A stretch of DNA of 64,000 nt from Coptis chinensis (Eukaryota > Streptophyta > Magnoliopsida > Ranunculales > Ranunculaceae), in the NCBI GenBank assembly GCA_015680905.1, contig JADFTS010000067.1, forward strand, positions 1 through 64,000, read 5' to 3'. A model generated the notes under the pieces. It did no database searches. It was not told the DNA's origin and worked only from the letters and a program-made list of their open reading frames with translations. A program made the position numbers and the translations under genes. The first letter of the stretch is position 1, and each line of letters starts with the position of its first letter. Shown piece by piece: positions 37,612 to 47,733 of the stretch.

Positions 37612-38084
37612 TGTTTCAATTCCCCACCTACGCGGCAAACGCCCATTAGTAGGGGTATCTATTTTATTCATTAACCGACAGGGCTAAAGCCCAATTTGCA
37701 ATACCCATGGATCAATGTATAGGCCCATTAACTCATGTGTCTAAGGTCAACCTTAGCCACATGGCTTGTCACTAATGTACATTAATTTATGTCCGGATTC
37801 GTTTTTTATCAAAGAGATAATTATCACCGGAGAGTTATATTCTATCACAATTACTTAAGATACAATAGTACTTGAGCTACAAGGGACTCTCTACTCTACC
37901 TATATAAATATCAAACTATTTTTCATACGTAACTACGCTTTGAGATTTGATCCCATCGATAATTTGGATGCGTGTGATGCAATCGAAAGGTACTGATCTC
38001 ATCATTCTCCCATCACCATCACTTTTCTAACTACTTCGCCTCTTTCATCAACACTTAGTGTTTTGATCATATTTGGTCAAAACA
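37612..38084 (+). repeat. 3' LTR of Tat-type element
   Basis: Starts TGTTTCAATT and ends GTCAAAACA. Collinear with 28971-29459 throughout, including the CTCTACCTATATAAATATCA block that contains a TATATAAAT TATA-box-like word. Confidence 0.88.
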
Positions 38085-41000
38085 AATGGATATGATGACT
38101 TGTGGGTAGAGGTTGTGGAAATAGACTCGTTACTCTCGCTAGTGAAGCCGGGTAAACTCCATATGTGATCCCCGTTAATGAGACGCGTTTGCACTATGAT
38201 CCCGGGTTAATGCTTTTGTAGGTGTTCAAGAAGGAATTTGCACTATGATCTTGTTCGACTAGTGTTTTCATTATTTGTTTAGTAGTGGGTTTTTAAATGT
38301 TAAAATGCTCCTATTGAGATATTTTACTCTCTCAACAATGCTCTGCTTGCGAGTCCCCGCTTCAAGTTTTTGCAAAGGGTTGTTGTATACCTTAACATTG
38401 GCATTTACCCTTTCACTTTAATATTCCTTGTTGTTTAGTTGTTTATTACTTTCTACCGGCTCTTGCCCTCTTCTCTGAACATTACATTTTAGAGACTCTT
38501 GATCCAATGTTCCTATTGTATCGTTTTATAAGATATTTGATGTTCAAATATACTTGTTTTGTAGTTGCGTTTGAATTATTAGTTAAAATAAATTAGTTAT
38601 TTATTTATTTTTTTGTATGTTTGGTTGTCTGGGTGGCTCATCCTCACTTAAATTCCCTGCTCACATTGGAAGTGCTATATATGGGCTGCTAAAAGCCATG
38701 CCTATAACAACACAAACACCAAAATGATTATTCTAATAGGACTACTAGAAGGGTCATAAATTTGGCTAGTGTGAAAAATTCATCTAAATTTGTGGCATTG
38801 TTTAGCCGTCTGTCTCTCCAAACCATAGTATTAGAATGCCACGATATATCGTGATATATATCGTTTTTTGAAGAAACCAGTATCAACATTTAAGTGATAT
38901 ATTCCAGGTATGGAGAACTCACCCTACCACATATTTATCCCCATATATCGCAAAATTTTATATTTTTGTCGAAATATAGCGACATTTATCAAATACATTA
39001 TTGAATTCTATTCATTCTTACAAAAGAAAATTATATTTTATTGCTGAATTGAATACACTATTGCTAAAATTGTTGTTTAAAAGCTCGAGAGATAATAAAA
39101 ATGGAAATAAGAAAGAAGAAGAAGAGATCTCATTGAACAATTGAATTTAAAAGTAAAGATTAGATCTAAAAAAACAGTAGAGTAAAACAAGATAGAGATG
39201 GAACATTGAGACTTTATGTTGGTTTTGAAATTGGAGTTTCCCTGTTCGACTATTTCGATTGTGGAGGATTACGTATATATTAAATAAGAAGTGGACTCAA
39301 AATTAAGAGCCCAATACATTTCTAGGCCCGTCACTATCTATTCTGCTAGCCTATTATGACGACTTATAAGCCTTTAATATACTATATCCAATTGGTAATT
39401 TTTTGAAATATATCGATATTCATGTAAAATTATCATAATTCATTGGTTCCAAATCACATTTTACCAACCCTTTAGACATTATACAAACCAAAAATATCAA
39501 AAATTGGCCATCCGATATATTGCTATGGCACAATGTTTTGTACTTTGCTCTGAACTAATATGGCTAAAAAACGCCCATTGGAACGTTTGGAATGCCAAAT
39601 TTGGCTTGCATGCTATAACTCCTATAAGTGTTAAATTTCTAATGTGGCACCCATTTAGCATGTTCCCATTGGACTTGCTTTAATCATAGTTTAGAATTTT
39701 GAAAAACTCTAAAAAACTGGGTCTAATTCCAACAAAGTCTGGAAATTTTCAAAAGAAATCGAAATCAACAGATTTCAAACCCATATAGGTTATTTGCATG
39801 CTGTTTTGTTTTGCTGAAAGCCGAAATACTAGTCCGATCTCAAAACCAAATTTCATCACTCCTAAACTGGCAAATTAGAGTTTCCAAAACTTTGGGGTGC
39901 TTAAAAGGACTCCTAAACTGTATGGAGATGTCCAAAGATCTCCTAACCACTAACCATTTTGTTCGCCTATGGCCGACTTGCTACATAGATAGCTAATGAC
40001 TCAAAACCTAAAGTCCACTTGAATAAATAATATATGTATATTGTTAGCTAATGATTAATTACTTATAATATATATATATATATTTTGTTTGATGGGTTTA
40101 TGTGTGTTTTTTTTTTTTAAGTATTATTGTCCTAAAAACAAAGTAAATCTAAAATAAAGCAATAGATAAGAAGACATATAACAGAAAAGTCGAAGCTTAA
40201 AGTATATAAGTGCTAAAACGCTATAAGTTAAGTATCCATGATAACAATCTCCCTGAAAAATTGTTCCAAATTTGGGTGTAATGTTACCGACGCTCTTGAG
40301 GGGCCAATAACGCCTACAATTGTTTTCACATAAATGTCGAGAAACCTAATCAACAAATAGCCGAGTTAACAAAGGAAAGTGGTTATTGAAATAAAATATT
40401 ACCTATGAGGTGAGTTTTGTTTTCAACTTGGCTTGAAATTTGCAATGTCAATACCTTCTCCATTCATTGGCGTGACTAATGTGCCAGTTTTGAAAAAGAT
40501 CTTGTGATCATTCTCAATTAGCCTATAACTTTTCGCAAACCACACGTCGAATTTCTCTAATGTGTAGATATTGCCTTCCTTTAACACATTTCCTTAAAGT
40601 ATATCTCCAAAATCCTTAAAGTTCAATAATCACGTCAAATTTCTCTAATGTGTAGATATTGCCTTCCTTTAACACATTTCCTTAAAGTATATCTCCAAAA
40701 TCCTTAAAGTTCAATAATAGATGAGCATTTGTTAACCATTAATTCAATTGTTTACCATTAATTTATATAAAATGGGTATTGACCATTGATATAATTTTTT
40801 TAATTCTTGGTAATATTTGATAATAAAAGTTTATGAATTAGTATGTATCAAAAATCTTACTTCTAAAATATATTGAAACTCAGTAGCAACGCCAATAATT
40901 GATGAGGCTAAAAGGCTCTATTTTTTTATTAATGGGTATTAGAGTGTATTATTATTAAGATGTCCAATTTTTTATGGGTTTCATGATAAAAGTTCGCTTA

Positions 41001-42270
41001 ATTTTTAAACACATTAGTATACTTAACACGTGGTGTCACATTCACCATTTGTATCTCTAATTTCCACACGTGTATTCGCACTCTGATTTTTTTAAGAAAG
41101 CAAATGGTTAACCTCTTTAGTCTCTTGGGTATCTATTTTCAGTTTACTTTAGCAAAAAGTAAATTCAGGGCGCTCTCAAAGGTACTTTTCTTTTTCAAAA
41201 ATCTCTTGAACTTCGCTATCGTTATTTATAGTTTTGTAATTTGCTATATTCATTCTTATTGGAATTGAGTCGAGTGCTTTTGGTTCCTTCTCTTAAACGC
41301 GTTTAATTATCGATTTGTTGAATTGCAACACTTTAAGAAACAATTAAAATATTTTTATAGAACCTACATTTAAATCATATCATATTATTAGTGTTTTTGA
41401 TATATTGATTGTTTTAGGTATTAGATATATCTTTACATTTGAAGAATGGTTTGTTTGATGGTCTTGCTGTCAAAATTTCAATAAAAAAAAATTAAGTGAC
41501 TTATGAGATACATTGCCCTTAATCCATTATAAAGACCTACAAAGAAACACGATAAAACCTCACCGAAGTTGCCAAAATACACAATAGAAAGATTTAGATA
41601 AGCTGCATTATGTATCCGCTAGAGTTTGTTAACCATGATTTGATCTTTTGTCCAAATCCTCATCAAGTCCGTGTACAAATTAAATATTAAGTTCCCCATA
41701 TCCTTTGTAAGACCATTGTTGCATGTGTGATATGCCTTAGATACTTCTAACAGAAAATTTTGCTTAATATTAGTTTAAGCAAATATTAGTTTCGGGGCAT
41801 ATATATTTGCTTCAAATAAGAAACACCATTGATTGAACCATTGTGTTTACCTTTCCCATCGTCCCAATCAACACCAACCCCAAATTACAGTACCAAGAGT
41901 GGGTTCTTTCTTTTTATTGTAAGTGAGATTTTCACATTGCAAGAAATTTGGATGAGTGGTCAATATAATATTCATATCTCATAGTTATGCATAGCTGCTA
42001 ATACTTTTATAACGTACACCCATTAGGTATGACGGATTCGAAAGCTAGTAATGATTCAAAAGACGAACTCTTTCGCAATCATTAGTGACAGTCTGAAACT
42101 ACAATTCTAATTCATGGACTAAATGTTTGTTTTTTGCCTTCTGATTGACCGACATTAATAGGTGTTTTGGTTTAGGGGATTAAAACCCGCCCCTCTTCAT
42201 CACTGGTTGGACTTATTAGGCATACATGAATCAAAAGAAAGAGGTAGATATGTCCCTATGTGATAGCTTT
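38085..42270. other. No recognisable gene
   Basis: AT-rich DNA. Between 38836 and 39527 a GCCACGATATATCG-like end and an inverted GATATATTGCTATGGCA end bracket about 690 bp and may mark a degenerate TIR element. A TA/T simple tract is near 40060-40120. Confidence 0.45.
40543..40718. repeat. Near-perfect tandem duplication, 88 bp x 2
   Basis: 40543-40630 and 40631-40718 both start CACGTC, then AATTTCTCTAATGTGTAGAT in the first copy, and end AAAGTTCAATAAT. I see one mismatch (G/A at the seventh base), so the duplication is recent. Confidence 0.95.
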
Positions 42271-42339
42271 AACACACCCTCCCATCCCTTCTTGACCAGT
42301 TTGTTTCAACACACCCTCCCATCCCTTCTTGACCAGTTT
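42271..42339. repeat. Tandem duplication, 37-bp period x 2
   Basis: AACACACCCTCCCATCCCTT followed by CTTGACCAGTTT occurs at 42271 and 42308. Confidence 0.95.
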
Positions 42340-43062
42340 AGGGGTTTGCAGTGGTGAAGGGACCCTTAAATACATTGCGGTGGCAAAGAGGTCTTTCAGG
42401 AGGGGAAAAAAAAGAGGTATTTCATGGAAATGTCCTTTCTTTGAAACATCTGAGAAGAATCATTGTTGAGATTAGGGAGTCTAAAAACATGAGTGGCAAA
42501 CGAAGGATAGACAAAAAGAGAAAAATGAAGATAAATTTGATTATCCATAATATCCAAAAATCAATTAAGAAACCCAAGAAGTGAGAGAGTCTAACTCAAC
42601 CACCTCCCCAACCCTAAGCACTTTTACTCCATCCCATGTTAAAATTCCAAATGAAATTCCTTATAACGCCAAGTTTCATTGGAGTCGGTTAACTTTACCC
42701 CACTACATCTCCCCGCTAGTACCGAATTAGTTCCTCAATATTCTTTTCTTCAGAATTATCCAAAGTAAAGAATAAGAATAAGAAAACCTTTTCTCGATAA
42801 CTAATGCAAGTAATCAACAAATGAAAACCTGGAGAACTAAAGTTTATTTTCCTAATTTACAGATAACTCCTAAGCAGTTTAGAGAACAGGGAATAAAAGC
42901 ACCAACAACACACATAGTCACACACAAAATATTATCGAAAACACACACACACACACACATACAAATATTATTTAATAATATCATGTCATTTGGGGCGAAA
43001 CCAAAAGGAATAAAATAAAGAAATAAGACTCAGCAGTTCACAGTTCACAATGGAAGTAATAC
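42340..43062. other. No recognisable gene
   Basis: A plus-strand open frame (42351-42584) is lysine-rich without motifs. A short (CA)n microsatellite lies at about 42942-42960. Confidence 0.5.
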
Positions 43063-43795
43063 CAGCCATGACATGGCCGCTTCAAAGGACCTATGGATAA
43101 TTGCAATCAAACCCTGAAGTACAACCGGTAATAGATTTGGAGTTTTGAGGTATTCAAACACATGGCTGAAGGCACTTCTAGAAGCAGTCAATTCCATATC
43201 ACCATTAAGGATGCCACAATTGCTGCTAAAACAAATTATCTCCAAAAAAGCTATCGCAAAGAAGATAGGTTGCCTTAACGCCTGCAGAGACCGAACACAG
43301 GAAGGACAGCAAACAAAATAAATATCATGTCTTTTATCTAACCAATCAAAAGTTGTTCTTGAGTTACTCCCCTAATTCATGGCAAAGAAACATGGACTTT
43401 CCCAAACTGACGATTAAAGCCTCCTATTTATTTTCTTCAACTCAATTAATTCATTTAAACACTTTAAACATCATATTTTTGGAGAAAAAAAACGTAAGGT
43501 TGACCTAATCTTTAGTCCAACAGTTAGAACCTTCACTCGTGATTTTCCATAATTTTTTGAAACGAAGTCACCAGTGAGTCTCTATATATCAGAAGTAAAG
43601 AGAAAGACATTCATTCAATTACTAACCTGCAATTGCGCTCATTGCACCCACTTCAACTTAACCTCCTAAAGCTGCACAAAGAGCACTTCTTTGCACTAAA
43701 GCATCTTTCTCATTACCACTACCTCGATGACTGCCAGGGTTGTGAAGAGCATTGAGCTTCAGCTCATCTTCAAGCCACTTCACAGAACTAACAAC
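43063..43795 (-). pseudogene. PI4K-alpha fragment, two exons with intron
   Basis: Exon 1 (43795-43627, minus) follows TGCAG and reads VVSSVKWLEDELKLNALHNP and then GS-RGSGNEK-LVQRSALCAALGG. It ends at a GTTAGT donor. Exon 2 (43281-43063) follows CTGCAG and reads FLEIICFSSNCGILNGD, ASRSAFSHVFEYLKTPNL and FEAAMSWL. Both match adjacent exons of the long N-terminal helical region of plant phosphatidylinositol 4-kinase alpha, which makes PI4P at the plasma membrane. The catalytic domain is not here. Exon 1 has an in-frame TAA where the family has Arg (LGG*VEV), and exon 2 has a one-base insertion near its start. This is a captured or duplicated piece, not a gene. Confidence 0.8.
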
Positions 43796-44794
43796 CTGCA
43801 GGGGACATTTCAAATTACAAACTCAGATCTGGAACCAATCGAACATGACAAACTGCAAGATCATATAAAGTGGAGGGGGAAAGGGCTAGATTCTAGAGCT
43901 AAATGATCATATAAGAAGATAAAATCTAAATTAGTTTAAGTAAAACCATAGGTTGTTTCAAGACCAACCCAAAGGTTAGTTTGATTATAAGGGAGTTTGA
44001 TCACCTAAGTTTCTTTTATTAGTTTTTCTACTTCTTTGGCATGTCGTCATTCTTGGATTGTGTTACATATTTAGTTGTATGATGCATCCCCACCCTTGGT
44101 CATGAGTATGCGCAGACTCTAACGTGAAGCATGCAATCGTTAAATCGGCATCTTGTTCTAAGAAATGCTAAATTCTTCCATCAATGTCATTGCAGAATTG
44201 TATTGGACTTCATAACTACCTTTCTCGAGAAGAACAACCAAAACACAAAAGCCCTCGACTCCGTAATGCTTTTTGCAAATTGTCGAATTCCCTTTAGCTA
44301 AATGCCATAAGGCTCTTGTCGCGCCATCGCCTTCATCATAGTTTTAGTTGCGTGGTCTTCGGTTCCCTCCCTTTAATACTATTCCCATACATAGAAGACA
44401 TGCTTGATCGATGATTCCGGGTATCTTTGGTTATTCTGCTTCACACTCCCACCATTGCTCTTCGCATTGTTCACATTATTCTGCTGCTGCTGTTGTTGTT
44501 GTTGTTGTTGTGGTGGTGGTGGCCTCGAATTGGTCTTGGGCATGTTGGTTGCCATGGTAGTGCCAAATACTCAGCTTCACAGCGGTGGAGGAATAGCATT
44601 CTGGTGTCGTTGTCGCCGTGTTACATAGTTATCTTCAGTCATTGAATTGAGTTTTATACACAGTATTTTGAATGTCTCCGGTCGCTCTTCTAAAAATCAA
44701 AAGAGCAATGTTTCCTAACCCAAGTGTTTCATCAATAACATGTAACATCAAAGAAATTCTTGAAACTACACAAATGCTTCCTAGCTAGACTTAC
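43796..44794. other. Spacer between gene fragments, with CAG/CTG tract
   Basis: Holds a trinucleotide tract at about 44481-44522 (CTGCTG, TTGTTG and GGTGGT on the plus strand). On the minus strand a frame through it would encode a Pro4-Gln10 run followed by Asn-rich sequence (about 44395-44553). This could be a fragment of a Gln-rich protein, but there is no other support. Confidence 0.4.
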
Positions 44795-45248
44795 ATGAGA
44801 TGTGAAGGCCATGAAACTCTTGGATGCACCTCTTTCCATGAGGTTGAGCACCTTCAATGCTATAATAAGAACACCTTTATATACGGATCCAAAATTTCCC
44901 ATACCAATCAAGTTTTGTGGAGAAAACCATTTCCGTTAGAGACTACTTTTCCAAAAAGAGTTTTAAAGAAAGATTTGCTCGACGCTTTTGCTTCAAGCAA
45001 AATGCAAGAAACGAAATGATATACTTAACGAGAGGAGAAGAACACCAAGTATCACCTTTAAAGCAAGAGACATTTCCTTTTTCTTTGACATTTGGATAGG
45101 GCATTTCGGCAAATGAAGTTCGGTAACACCCCCGCATAAGTTCTTGTTTCCACCAATTGAATATGCACTCACATTTTCAAAGATCCTCTTATTGGTACGT
45201 CACCCTCAAAGTTATTGAATGATAGATTTAAACTTTCGAGCACCAATA
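44795..45248 (-). pseudogene. LRR receptor-like kinase fragment
   Basis: From high to low coordinate the minus strand reads LESLNLSFNNFEGDVPIRG, then NVSAYSIGGNKNLCGG with a TELHLPKCP segment. That is the last LRR and the cap of LRR-XII type receptor kinases (Xa21/EFR-like). A hydrophobic stretch (LALKVILGVLLLSLSISF) that would cross the membrane follows, and then a KQKRRA juxtamembrane region in a shifted frame. The start of the kinase domain has the glycine loop NLIGMGNFGSVYKG, IALKVLNL with its ATP-binding Lys, and ERGASKSF. It stops at 44795 before a GTAAGT. The rest of the kinase and nearly all LRRs are absent. Frameshifts confirm a pseudogene. Confidence 0.82.
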
Positions 45249-45690
45249 TCGATATTAAAGATGAAGAGGAGGCTAGACGCGACCAAGCTCAATTGAGAAT
45301 CTCGAGGTCACCGAGGAAGCAAGTAATAACAGGGGAAGGCAGACATAGACTCTGTACCAACTACAATGCTAAGCACTCTTGATACGTTAGTGTCAACATT
45401 CACCATTCTTAGGACAATAGCTGCTAAAACACCAAATGTAAAAGGAATTATGTATCCTAAGATACCTATTGCTATGGCTCTCCTTCCGCATTGCAAAATA
45501 ATGTTATGATCCATTTATACTCCAATAAGAAATTGGAAAATTGTGAAGCCAAACAATCCAAAAGTTTCAAGTACAACTTTTCCTCCTCAATGGGAATACT
45601 ATTCTTGTGAACTCCTTACTCGACCGAGGAATGAAGGACCGAAAGCATCGGACCACCCCGAAAACATCGACGAAATAATAATGTCGATAG
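45249..45690 (-). pseudogene. CHX-type cation/H+ antiporter fragment
   Basis: The minus strand reads LGPSFLGR-like, KEFTRIVFPL, then HNIILQCGRRAIAIGILGYI, IPFTFGV and SIVVGTESMSAFPC, and further on a DLEILNSELGRVASSSSLI-like stretch. These are consecutive early membrane segments of plant CHX (CPA2) transporters, which move K+ or Na+ against protons in endomembranes. Several frame changes occur. The C-terminal half is missing and the fragment runs straight into the LRR-kinase fragment with no spacer. Confidence 0.75.
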
Positions 45691-45809
45691 AGCGTTATAT
45701 CGTAGACTTAAGTATACTTTTCCTTTTGTTTTCATAGTGACGCAAGAGTATGTGCCCGTGTTTTACTATTTGGCCTCTATATGCCTTTTGACTCGATTGG
45801 ATTTGTTTA

Positions 45810-46140
45810 TCGTGCAAATTTTAAGCTCCTTCGCCCAATGAGGCTGCTGCCAGAGATATTCGAAGCTTGTATACACTCTGCAGAGATATGGGAGTGAAGG
45901 TTATTGATCTACACGTACCATCCGTAAAAAGCGATAGTTGGAAAACTTCATGTTTTATAGATGGTGTCCATTTATCTTCCGGGGTAGCAAGATAGTAGTG
46001 GATGAGATCTTGATCAAGGTCTTAAAGGAAGCGGAATGGGAGCCGAGCCTATATTGGAAGTCCTTGCCGTCTGAATTTGCTGAGAATCCTCTTTCGCTCA
46101 CAAAGAGGGTGCCATAAACGCTGATGAATGGACCTTATCT
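45810..46140 (+). pseudogene. GDSL esterase (CPRD49/IAH1-like) C-terminal fragment
   Basis: The plus strand gives NEAAARDI, then CRDMGVKVIDL, SWKTSCFIDGVHLSS and, after a one-base frameshift, SKIVVDEIL, VLKEAEWEPSLYWKSLPSEF and a final NADEWT-like end. This is the end of plant CPRD49-type GDSL esterases and includes the Asp-x-x-His pair (DGVH) that supplies two catalytic residues. The N-terminal GDS block was not found. It is on the opposite strand to the CHX fragment only about 120 bp away. Confidence 0.82.
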
Positions 46141-47288
46141 GAGGGAAAAAACGGCATTAAATTTATTATTCTCTTTGCTCATAATGTTCGGATGAAAAAG
46201 TCTACTATGTTTGTATTGCATAACAACATCTAAAGAAATTCAAAATACGTTTAAGTTGCCAATGAAAGAATATATCAGTTCAATAAGAGGCTTCAACTAT
46301 TAAATGTAATTTCTGATCAAATTCAAATGGTGCGGTTCCTTGGCTTTTGTCTCGATCATACATGACGACCGCAAAGACAAGCGTTCTCTACACTTAACCA
46401 GCTACCAAGATAGAATATCGAAAAGACGAAGTTGAAGGCCAAGTGCCCAACACTACCTTACATAAACATCCATTTGAGATTGTTAAAGATCTCTACCACT
46501 TTGGAGCTAACATTGATATTTACTATCATCCATGTTTTAGTTTCCCAAAATGATCATATATATTCTCTCCTTTTTGTAATTCAAAACTATCCTTTTAACT
46601 ATTTTATCGGACAGGATAGAACTGCAATACTCAAATATGTTAATCAAGTCATTTTAAGGGCCTCCACATCGTATTTCTAGATTACTCTGAATTATAATAT
46701 TAGCAGCTTTGATGAACCTAAGGTTAAGGTATCAAAAGAATGTGTTCCTTATCTTGCAAACAATATGAGTCGAGCCTTCTCTATTTATAATTAACTTAAA
46801 CCAACGATATACAAATAGGAATTTTGGGACACCAAGACATTCTAATTAGATTTCAACACCGTTACCTAATCAAATTTGGAAACCAATTTATCACCTTCAA
46901 TCTATTTCTATTTCTATTTATTTTCTATGGACTAAATTAGAAACCACCTAAAACCTATGAGAGAGTTCTTCCCACGGGATCTCTATTTTGTACAGAGAGT
47001 TCTCTCACACGTAAATCTCTATTTTGAATAGGAATTTCCCTGCCATAATTCCACAAGACACTTCAAAGAAATTTCCAAATTAAATTTCAAGATTCAAATC
47101 AAATCGATACTGATTGTATAATACATTGTTGTCCAAACAAATCTAATCCAAGTTATGTATGCTTCCAAACAAACAAATCTAACAATACCTACATTTTCCC
47201 AGGGCGTGCATGCATTCTAAAGAGATTTCTTCTACATTAATCATTACCATGTGTGGTGCTCCCCATTTGTGGAGTCATTGAGACTTAC
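46141..47288. other. No recognisable gene
   Basis: AT-rich spacer. The phrase AGAGAGTTCT occurs twice near 46960-47000 with TCTCTATTTTG-type sequence; otherwise nothing recognisable. Confidence 0.5.
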
Positions 47289-47456
47289 CTTCAAAAGTGA
47301 TTTCCCAACCCGTTGTAAACTTGTAATGCAGCTCTATCCTTGCAAATAAATCAGGTGAGAAGTTAGCTTCTACATGAGTTTTCAATGGGTAATAAAACTC
47401 TTTCAGCCGGCATTCTCTTCCAACAGGCCCGAAGATCCAAAGGAATCGACATTCCA
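47289..47456 (-). pseudogene. Exon-like fragment of unidentified protein
   Basis: A 168-nt open block on the minus strand lies between a good acceptor (CTTTGCTTCAG) and a perfect donor (AAG followed by GTAAGT). It encodes about 56 residues, including FGPVGRECRLKEFYYPLKTH and FARIELHYKFTTGWEITFEG. I do not recognise the family. Composition and splice borders strongly suggest a real former exon. Confidence 0.45.
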
Positions 47457-47599
47457 CTGAAGCAAAGGGGACGATATAGGCTGCAGATCTGTCGCCTTCA
47501 AGCCAAAGATTATACCAGCCTTTCCTTATAGTACAACCCGTCGACTGCTCTTTGAGCTAGTGCATAGAATATACCCCGATGAATAAGCAAAAAGAACAT

Positions 47600-47733
47600 A
47601 CCCCGCTTCGTTCAACGAAGAAATGTCATATAGCGAGGCCAATCCTCCTTCTCGACCAACAAATGAGCAAAGATCTTTAAAATGTTTCAAAGGCGTGACT
47701 CTCATCAAACATCCATGGGAATATCATCTGTAG
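47600..47733 (-). pseudogene. Prolyl-aminopeptidase-like hydrolase fragment
   Basis: Minus-strand reading gives MIFPWMFDESHAFETF, then in shifted frames AHLLVEKEDWP and SLYDISSLNEAG, followed by a GTATGT donor-like word. This matches the C-terminal part of plant alpha/beta hydrolases annotated as prolyl iminopeptidases (FPWMFDE...HALRPFKDAA...KEDWPPLYD). The catalytic Ser region is not present. Two frameshifts make it a relic. Short conserved stretches only, so the call is moderate. Confidence 0.55.

Larger units (their letters stand above)
28971..38084 (+). mobile_element. Tat-type Ty3/gypsy LTR retrotransposon with nested solo LTR
   Basis: Two directly repeated LTRs (28971-29459 and 37612-38084) bound the element. 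A primer-site-like sequence follows the left LTR and a purine tract precedes the right one. Between them lie plus-strand remnants of RNase H, a second RNase H-like segment and integrase; gag, protease and RT are missing. Two tandem arrays fill the 3' part. A second RNase H and variable 3' tandem arrays are known traits of the Tat/Ogre branch, so I place it there. A 3.26-kb solo LTR is inserted in it. No clear target-site duplication was found at the outer ends (CCTTA on the left, AATGG on the right). Confidence 0.85.
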
